DNA of 64,000 nucleotides from Andrena cerasifolii (Eukaryota; Arthropoda; Insecta; Hymenoptera; Andrenidae). The stretch is taken from positions 15,562,001 through 15,626,000 of the forward strand of contig NC_135123.1 of NCBI RefSeq assembly GCF_050908995.1, read 5' to 3'. Made by a program: the position numbers and the translations under genes. Below, in pieces: positions 60,761-64,000 of the stretch (positions within the stretch are counted from its first letter, which is position 1; each line of letters starts with the position of its first letter). A model generated the notes under the pieces. That model saw only the letters and a program-made list of their open reading frames with translations. It was not told the origin of the DNA and searched no databases.

Positions 60761-61269
60761 TTTTACGAAGGTAGTTGCAGTGCAAACAAAGCCTCAAAGT
60801 AGTTTTCAGATGAATATACGATATATTCAGAAACCTTTAAAAAAGAACCCCTACTAATACAATCCATCATAACAAATTGAACGACATCCGTCCGTGAATA
60901 CTTCCACAGTGCCACGAGAAGTTACCTAACCAAGTTAACGCATACCGACTGTTTCGCGTTAAACTTTTCTTTGGCGAAATCGACATCAAGAGATCGCGAC
61001 CAAAAGCGATTTTTACAATTTAATTAAATCGTCCAGCGTACTTGGTTCGCAGCGATAAATAGTTGAAGGCAGTAGAAATGACATAAGAATCTCAAGACTT
61101 TCAGAAATCTCATAAGAAGAACATAATTCAGTTGCACTTCTTATTATCAAACGTCAGAGGACAGCTAATGCGTTAAATGAAATAAAAGAGGGTGGCGACG
61201 AATACGTAGGAAAATGCGTATACGTCGTCCAATGGAAGCCAACGAACGCGTAGAGATAGAGAATCAGGC

Positions 61270-61291
61270 CCACACACACACACACACACAC
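61270..61291. repeat. (CA)n microsatellite
   Basis: Eleven CA units. Confidence 0.9.
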
Positions 61292-64000
61292 GGTTGGGGG
61301 CAAGGAGAACAGGACACGACGACGGGGGATGTAATAATCTGCGTCCGCATTGTCCGTCTTGCCGGCATGGCCGAGTCCTTTGACATCTCACGGAGTTTAA
61401 TTAAACTCGAGCGTATAATAGCTGCCCGTCGAGAAGGCGACCCGAGGTCCAACGTCGTTGTCCGACGCCCTGCTACCGAACGCAGCATCGCGTCTAACAT
61501 TTCGCCGCCACCTTCGTTGTTTTGTCCCCCTCGTCTAGTCCACGACGTCCGTCGAACGTAGGGGCTGCTTCGACGCCGTTATTGTATTATCCTTGAGGAT
61601 ATATCCTGCCAATCTCGGCGTCGCGAGCTGGCGACGTTGCTGGACGCTCTTAACGCGGGGTTGACTGTTCAGCTTGGACGTTGCGCTTCGAACATTCCTG
61701 ATGACCACTGATCTCGATATTTGCCTGATTTTTGGGGGACTCATCAGATATATAGCTAATATCTTGACGATGCAAAGTGGTAGAGAAGGAAACAATGCAT
61801 TTAAGTACTGTCAGGTGTATATGCACTGTCCTTTGTTTGCACAAAGTGTGATATTAATTGTTAGTACAGATCGAATATTTCTCACTGCTTTTAATTTAAA
61901 ATACCAAATGCAGTTACAGTTCTTCGATAAATTTGCCACGTTTTTCGTCGTTACTTCACGCAGGGTAGGTGTCCTAATATGTTACCAACCGCAGTGGACG
62001 AGGTATCAATCCTAGAACACAAATGTTATTCAATATTCTTCTAGCACAAACGTTCGCAAAATTTACCACTGAATTCGGGTTCTAATTTTTAGTACACAAT
62101 GTTGCAAATTTTATCTTCGCTTCACAGTTTTATTAGCGCCCTATGTTCCCCGCGAAATGCTTTGTTGCAAGCAACGCAAAAAGTAGTCCTCATCCTGCCC
62201 AAAGCTTTGTCAATCGTGGCCATTGTTTTTGAAAGTACAAAATGCTTAGTGCGTTTTTCATTCTGCGTCGCGAGTGGTTTGCTTCTGTACTCGTGTAGGA
62301 TTTGAACGTGATGGAGGTTTAAAGAAAGGGCACCATTGGAAACAAACTGTTAGAGTAGGTATATTAACAATTGCAAACAAAATACGTCAATTTGCTTTGA
62401 ATATACACACACGACTGATGTCTTCTTACACGTTTACTATACATCCACCATAACCATCTTGCTCATTTCATTTTCTCTCAAATAATCGATCATACTTGCT
62501 CGTGGTTAAAGTGGTCACGTTTCGTGACGAACAACCATCACTTATTGCTAGGAGGAGGGTAGCCTCCGACTGAAAGGGACGGACCATAAACTCGATTAAT
62601 CAATTAAAGTTTTCGAGGCCACGGCGAATTTACCAAACAAGAAAGCATTACTCCTGGAATTAAACATTATCCGAACAGTTGTGAGTCCGCGGCACCTACT
62701 GCAACCGTTTAATTTCATTAGGCGTATCTGCTCGGCGGTCGAACTACATAGAGATTATTCGAAGAGGCGACGAGGGTGGCCACTCGCCTTCGTGTTTTCC
62801 TCTTTCAATCAAAATATACGAAGCAGCCAAGGTGGTCGCAATAAAATGGAACGCTTGAAATGCTCGAAATGCCCCGATGGAAATGTCTTTACCGGGCATT
62901 TTTCGCAGCGGCATCAGTTTCCAGGGAAGTAGCGGCGAAAGAAAAGGGACGAGACGAATTTCGTTCAGCCAAGAAAGGCGGCCAGGTATTTTAATTAGCG
63001 CAACTACGTCGTTTCATATTTGTACAAGCCGGAGCAGCCAGCTTTGGCGTTCCGCGAGGTAATGAATATTAATTCGTGGCAGTTGCCTCGCGCCCCCTTA
63101 CATCCCCAGAAACCCTCGGATGGGTTGCCTTATATCTCCTTTCGAAGCCAGCCCATCCAGGCTTTTCTTGTCCCGCTTCTTTCACCGCGGGCGCCTCTCT
63201 TTTCTTCCGCCGCACGCTAATTTCGGTTGCTACGGGTATTTTGCAAGTTGCAATCTTTCGTTTATCTTGTTCCCTGCCGGAGAAACGAGAAAGCGGATCA
63301 AAAGATTGTAGGAAAGACGGGAACATTCAGCGGATTCGTGTACGTCAAGGTTTCACTTAAATTGTGCAGTTTAAAGAAGGCTCTCCTTCGGGGTAGACCT
63401 TTCAAAAGACGTGGGAAAGGAAAACGAAAAATACGGGAAAGTAAGGTGGAGGTTTTATAAATATACAGGAGATGAAGTAGTCCTCGTGCAAAGTTTTCTT
63501 CGAAGTATATTGCAGACGTAAAATTAGTTTGAGTTCATTAAATACGTGTATATGATATGAGAAATTAACTATCTTAAGTTAGTATATGAGTCATTTCGCG
63601 CCAAATCGATCACTTTTTCCCTTCGATATCTAGGATTTTGTTTAAACTAAAATATGCTGTAGTCCTCGTGAAAGTAGGGGGAGGGGATAAATTCATTAAT
63701 TAGCCGATTTCGAATTTGTTTAAAAACTACAGAGCCTTGAATTTTGCGATTTTTACCTATTCTCGTGAAAATGGGTTGCACTTATTAATTTTTATCTCGG
63801 AAACTATTTGTCGGATTTAGTTGATTCCTTCTTTATTTTAATTCAGAAGGATCGGCCTACCTGAATTATTTTTTTATTCTGTTTTATATCTGTTTATATT
63901 TTTGCAATTATAGGCTCTAAGATTGACGGACGTTAATTTTTTAATTCTTATTTGGTAGTGGAATACACAGTCTTGTCTAATTAGCTGTGCCACCGATACA
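61292..64000. other. sd: non-coding intronic stretch to the end of the window
   Basis: CpG-rich at 61,300-61,660 and 62,680-63,340. The last 400 bases are AT-rich with wording typical of degraded repeats. No TEA-domain continuation found. Confidence 0.3.

Larger units (their letters stand above)
49029..64000 (+). other. sd: scalloped intron after exon B, running off the window
   Basis: The intron starts with GTGAGT after the split glycine codon. I looked for the family's continuation (RNELIARYIKLRTGKTR, then QVSSHIQVLARRK) in the rest of the window and did not find it, so the intron is likely at least 15 kb. It contains the solo LTR at 50,178-51,443, a hAT-like fragment near 57 kb, a foldback repeat near 58.3 kb, a mariner remnant near 58.9 kb and a foldback at 60.5 kb. 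GC-rich unexplained stretches occur at about 52.8-53.3, 53.8-54.6, 59.8-60.2 and 62.7-63.3 kb. Confidence 0.65.

Overview
This is animal genomic DNA, almost entirely non-coding. It is AT-rich intronic sequence interrupted by CpG-rich blocks, microsatellites and many small foldback transposons. The only protein-coding sequence I can defend is two exons on the + strand, about 2.8 kb apart. Together they encode the N-terminal linker and first half of the TEA DNA-binding domain of Scalloped (TEAD), the DNA partner of Yorkie/YAP in the Hippo pathway. The peptide (WTPASSGPPP, SKNLDVG-like and EGVWSPDIEQSF blocks) is insect-type. A hymenopteran is plausible from base composition and repeat content, but that is inference.

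Layout. 1-45.9 kb lies upstream of the first sure sd exon and probably holds promoter, 5' UTR exons and a long first intron. A short ORF ending in a strong donor at 26,954-26,993 is in the right phase to be the initiator exon, but this is a candidate only. Exon A is at 45,919-46,043 and exon B at 48,890-49,028. The rest of the TEA domain was not found, so the next intron appears to run past the end of the window (at least 15 kb).

Mobile DNA. I count more than 20 inverted-repeat elements. They include TTAA-flanked (piggyBac-like), TTA-flanked (Harbinger-like), TA-flanked (Tc1/mariner-like) and 8-bp-duplication (hAT-like) MITEs, several in two or three copies. There are also two deleted mariner copies sharing a similar internal structure, and a 457-bp near-palindrome.

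The most striking object is a 1,266-bp solo LTR at 50,178-51,443 in the intron after exon B. It has TGTTACG/CGTAACA ends and a perfect 4-bp duplication (TTGG), as in Ty3/Gypsy elements. It carries a CArG-centred palindrome, a TATA box, and a perfect 9-bp hairpin abutting AATAAA. Downstream of that is a tandem array of ten 33-nt two-helix hairpins. In both helices the bases vary between units while pairing is kept, which is internal covariation evidence for a selected RNA (or cruciform DNA) structure. If the AATAAA is used, the array falls in U5 and so in the 5' leader of the element's RNA. I do not recognise this motif from any described family.
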